NCBI GenBank assembly: GCA_934725855.1
Contig: CAKVCL010000055.1
Span: forward strand, 1-11,694
Direction: 5' to 3'
Length of the DNA stretch: 11,694 bases
DNA from: an uncultured Cellulosilyticum sp.
GTDB taxonomy: Bacteria; Bacillota; Clostridia; Lachnospirales; Cellulosilyticaceae
Part shown: positions 10,347-11,694 of the stretch, piece by piece
Position numbering within the stretch: position 1 is the first letter of the stretch
Layout of the letters: every line of letters begins with the position of its first letter
Notes under the pieces: model-generated
The model's database searches: none
Told to the model about the DNA's origin: nothing
Seen by the model: the letters and a program-made list of their open reading frames with translations, nothing else
Program-made: the position numbers and the translations under genes

Positions 10347-10379
10347 ATACCCCTTAAACTTTTCAATACAGCAAATAGA

Positions 10380-10417
10380 AAAAGAGTAAAATTAGAAACG
10401 TCTAACTTTACTCTTTT
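10380..10417. terminator. Bidirectional terminator between the DUF6062-like gene and the tRNA array
   Basis: AAAAGAGTAAA (10380-10390) pairs with 10407-10417. After one A-C mismatch TTAGA (10392-10396) pairs with TCTAA (10401-10405), closing a four-base loop. On the minus strand five T's follow, ending the seven-tRNA transcript 13 bases after tRNA-Arg. On the plus strand it follows the protein gene by 33 bases. Confidence 0.88.
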
Positions 10418-10429
10418 CATATTTTATAA

Positions 10430-10503
<74 letters not shown>

Positions 10504-10521
10504 ATGTTATTTGATTAAATA

Positions 10522-10606
10522 TGCCCGAGACCGGAATCGAACCGGTACGAGGGATTAGCTCGCAGGATTTTAAGTCCTGTGCGTCTGCCAGTTCCGCCAC
10601 TCGGGC
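10522..10606 (-). tRNA. tRNA-Leu (anticodon TAA)
   Basis: Acceptor GCCCGAG pairs with CTCGGGC, discriminator A. Anticodon stem CAGGA/TCCTG encloses CTTAAAA, anticodon TAA. The long class II variable arm (CGAG...CTCG) is present, giving 85 bases. CCA is not encoded. The copy beginning at 11621 differs by one base in the variable arm. Confidence 0.97.
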
Positions 10607-10613
10607 ATATAAA

Positions 10614-10686
10614 TGGTCGCTATAGGGCTCGAACCTATGACCCCCTGCTTGTAAGGCAGGTGCTCTCCCAGCTGAGCTAAGCGACC
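10614..10686 (-). tRNA. tRNA-Val (anticodon TAC)
   Basis: Acceptor GGTCGCT/AGCGACC with discriminator A, D-stem GCTC/GAGC, anticodon stem CCTGC/GCAGG around CTTACAA (TAC), T-stem ATAGG/CCTAT. All stems pair fully. CCA is not encoded. Only 7 bases separate it from tRNA-Leu. Confidence 0.97.
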
Positions 10687-10730
10687 AAAACCATTCATCA
10701 ATCATTCTATTTTTTAGTTTTAAAACTAAA

Positions 10731-10804
10731 TGGACCCTCGGGGACTCGAACCCAGAACCGTCCGGTTATGAGCCGGATGCTCTAACCAACTGAGCTAAGG
10801 GTCC
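10731..10804 (-). tRNA. tRNA with anticodon CAT (elongator Met or lysidine-type Ile2)
   Basis: Acceptor GGACCCT/AGGGTCC with discriminator A; anticodon stem TCCGG/CCGGA around CTCATAA. It is not an initiator, because the 1-72 pair is G-C. C4-G69 and C5-G68 are the acceptor pairs known to favour TilS and are shared with the Bacillus Ile2 tRNA, so Ile2 is possible. The T-stem has one mismatch, T50 against C64. CCA is not encoded. Gene call sure; amino acid not settled. Confidence 0.9.
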
Positions 10805-10816
10805 AAAATAAAACTA

Positions 10817-10889
<73 letters not shown>

Positions 10890-10922
10890 ATGTATTTTCA
10901 ACCCATAACTTAGTAAGTTAAA

Positions 10923-10994
10923 TGACCCATACGGGAATCGAACCCGTGTTACCGCCGTGAAAGGGCGATGTCTTAACCGCTTGACCAATGGGCC
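10923..10994 (-). tRNA. tRNA-Glu (anticodon TTC)
   Basis: Acceptor GGCCCAT/ATGGGTC (one G-U pair), discriminator A, D-stem GTC/GAC, anticodon stem TCGCC/GGCGG around CTTTCAC (TTC), T-stem ACGGG/CCCGT. CCA is not encoded. Second gene of the array. Confidence 0.97.
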
Positions 10995-11021
10995 TTATTT
11001 GCTTCTCTTTAGAAGTTTTAA

Positions 11022-11093
11022 CTCCCCGAGTAGGGTTCGAACCTACGACCCTCCGGTTAACAGCCGGATGCTCTGCCGCTGAGCTATCGAGGA
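11022..11093 (-). tRNA. tRNA-Asn (anticodon GTT)
   Basis: Acceptor TCCTCGA/TCGGGGA (one G-U pair), discriminator G as usual for Asn, D-stem GCTC/GAGC, anticodon stem TCCGG/CCGGA around CTGTTAA (GTT), T-stem GTAGG/CCTAC. CCA is not encoded. First gene of the array, about 40 bases after the predicted start of transcription. Confidence 0.97.
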
Positions 11094-11138
11094 ATACATT
11101 TTGTTCTTCAAAGTTTCCCCTTGCCGAACTACTTGTTT

Positions 11139-11167
11139 AGTATATCATTTGCGTTTACATATGTCAA
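11139..11167 (-). promoter_or_regulatory. Promoter of the seven-gene tRNA array
   Basis: On the minus strand TTGACA (11162-11167) and TATACT (11139-11144) are 17 bases apart, the best-matching promoter in the window. Transcription would start near 11132 and read Asn, Glu, Thr, CAT, Val, Leu, Arg to the terminator at 10380-10417. Confidence 0.88.
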
Positions 11168-11210
11168 CCATAAAATGACATTTTTTATTCATATATGAGT
11201 TACTGTATTT

Positions 11211-11432
11211 TCAAAAGCCAGCATATGTTAATCCATTATTAAATGACGCTCTAGCATCATTATTATATGCTATATCGGGATCTCCATTTAGCTGTTCAAA
11301 AATAATCTGTGCTATTTTTTGACCTTTTTTAATTTTTATCTTATCACATGTTATATTATGAACTCGCAAAAATGCACGTGTTATATGCCCCGGTTAGTAA
11401 TATGGACCACATACTTCAATTTTATAATCGTA
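11211..11432 (-). pseudogene. Decayed C-terminal fragment of a dUTPase/dCTP-deaminase-like gene
   Basis: Reading the minus strand from 11393 to the TGA at 11211-11213 gives about 60 coherent codons. They include ITRAFLRVHNIT, then IKIKKGQKIAQIIFEQL, and end in NDARASFNNGLTYAGF. KGQKIAQIIF resembles motif 4 of trimeric dUTPases (KGxRIAQL) and the related dCTP deaminases, enzymes of pyrimidine nucleotide pools often carried by phages. In the same frame upstream an in-frame TAA (11394-11396) is preceded by YDYKIEVCGPYY, then two TAG codons (11433-11438). There is no start codon, no ribosome binding site and no N-terminal half. The rest of 11094-11528 is AT-rich DNA holding only the tRNA promoter and a terminator. 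Coding character is convincing; the family is a reasoned guess. Confidence 0.55.
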
Positions 11433-11483
11433 CTACTAACATGTAATGTAAGCACTTCAAAAGATGACATCTACAAAAGAAAA

Positions 11484-11518
11484 AACAAAAAAGAGATAAA
11501 TCAACAACTTACCTCTTT
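11484..11518 (-). terminator. Terminator of the second tRNA array
   Basis: On the minus strand AAAGAGGTAA (11509-11518) pairs with TTATCTCTTT (11490-11499) through ten pairs including one G-U, with a 9-base loop. TTTGTTTTTT follows. It lies 10 bases past the second tRNA-Arg and is unrelated in sequence to the terminator of the first array. Confidence 0.82.
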
Positions 11519-11528
11519 CACTAAAAGA

Positions 11529-11602
<74 letters not shown>

Positions 11603-11620
11603 ATGTTATTTGATTAAATA

Positions 11621-11694
11621 TGCCCGAGACCGGAATCGAACCGGTACGAGGGGTTAGCTCGCAGGATTTTAAGTCCTGTGCGTCTGCCAGTTCC
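11621..11694 (-). tRNA. tRNA-Leu (anticodon TAA), second copy, cut by the window end
   Basis: Matches the tRNA-Leu at 10522-10606 over all 74 visible bases except one: G at 11653 where the first copy has A (10554), in the variable arm. The 5' part, about 11 bases, lies beyond the window. Anticodon loop CTTAAAA is present. Confidence 0.95.

Overview
The window looks like a low-GC, anaerobic Firmicute of class Clostridia, probably Lachnospiraceae or a relative such as Cellulosilyticum. This rests on AT-rich intergenic DNA, strong AGGAGG-type ribosome binding sites, a perfect CIRCE operator, tRNAs without an encoded CCA end, and several small proteins (DUF6106, DUF3781 and DUF6062-like) that I associate with Clostridia. 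The genus is inference from recalled sequence resemblance. Most of the window is ordinary chromosomal housekeeping; I see no complete undescribed defence, toxin or biosynthetic system.

Layout: Bases 1-745 look foreign. A helix-turn-helix (XRE) regulator of the kind found in gut integrative elements has its own promoter, visibly higher GC than its neighbours and a hairpin terminator. It lies just beyond the 3' end of guaA, a known integration hotspot, so this is probably the edge of a mobile element. Bases 909-3994 hold guaA and guaB on the minus strand, the two steps from IMP to GMP. guaB has a sigma-A promoter with a PurBox-like inverted repeat in its leader; guaA also has a likely promoter of its own. 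Next come a small membrane protein (minus), uppP (plus, undecaprenyl-diphosphate recycling for cell wall synthesis) and a DUF3781 protein (minus). Bidirectional hairpins separate most of these units.

Bases 6206-8383 are the groES-groEL heat-shock operon on the minus strand, with promoter, CIRCE operator (HrcA site) and terminator. Upstream of it, on the same strand, is an OGG1-type 8-oxoguanine DNA glycosylase. Divergent from that is a DUF6062-like protein with two matching CxxC...CxxH modules.

The right end (10430-11694) is a tRNA region, all minus strand. A complete seven-gene array runs Asn-Glu-Thr-CAU-Val-Leu-Arg in transcription order, from a near-consensus promoter to a strong terminator. 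A second, nearly identical Arg+Leu copy starts 1,099 bases away with its own, different terminator and runs off the window. Between the arrays is a decayed C-terminal fragment of a dUTPase/dCTP-deaminase-like gene, absent from ordinary ORF calling. The most interesting signals are the probable guaA-linked element edge, this duplicated tRNA array with its buried pseudogene, the CAU tRNA whose identity (Met or Ile2) needs resolving, and the duplicated metal-binding pattern in the DUF6062-like protein.
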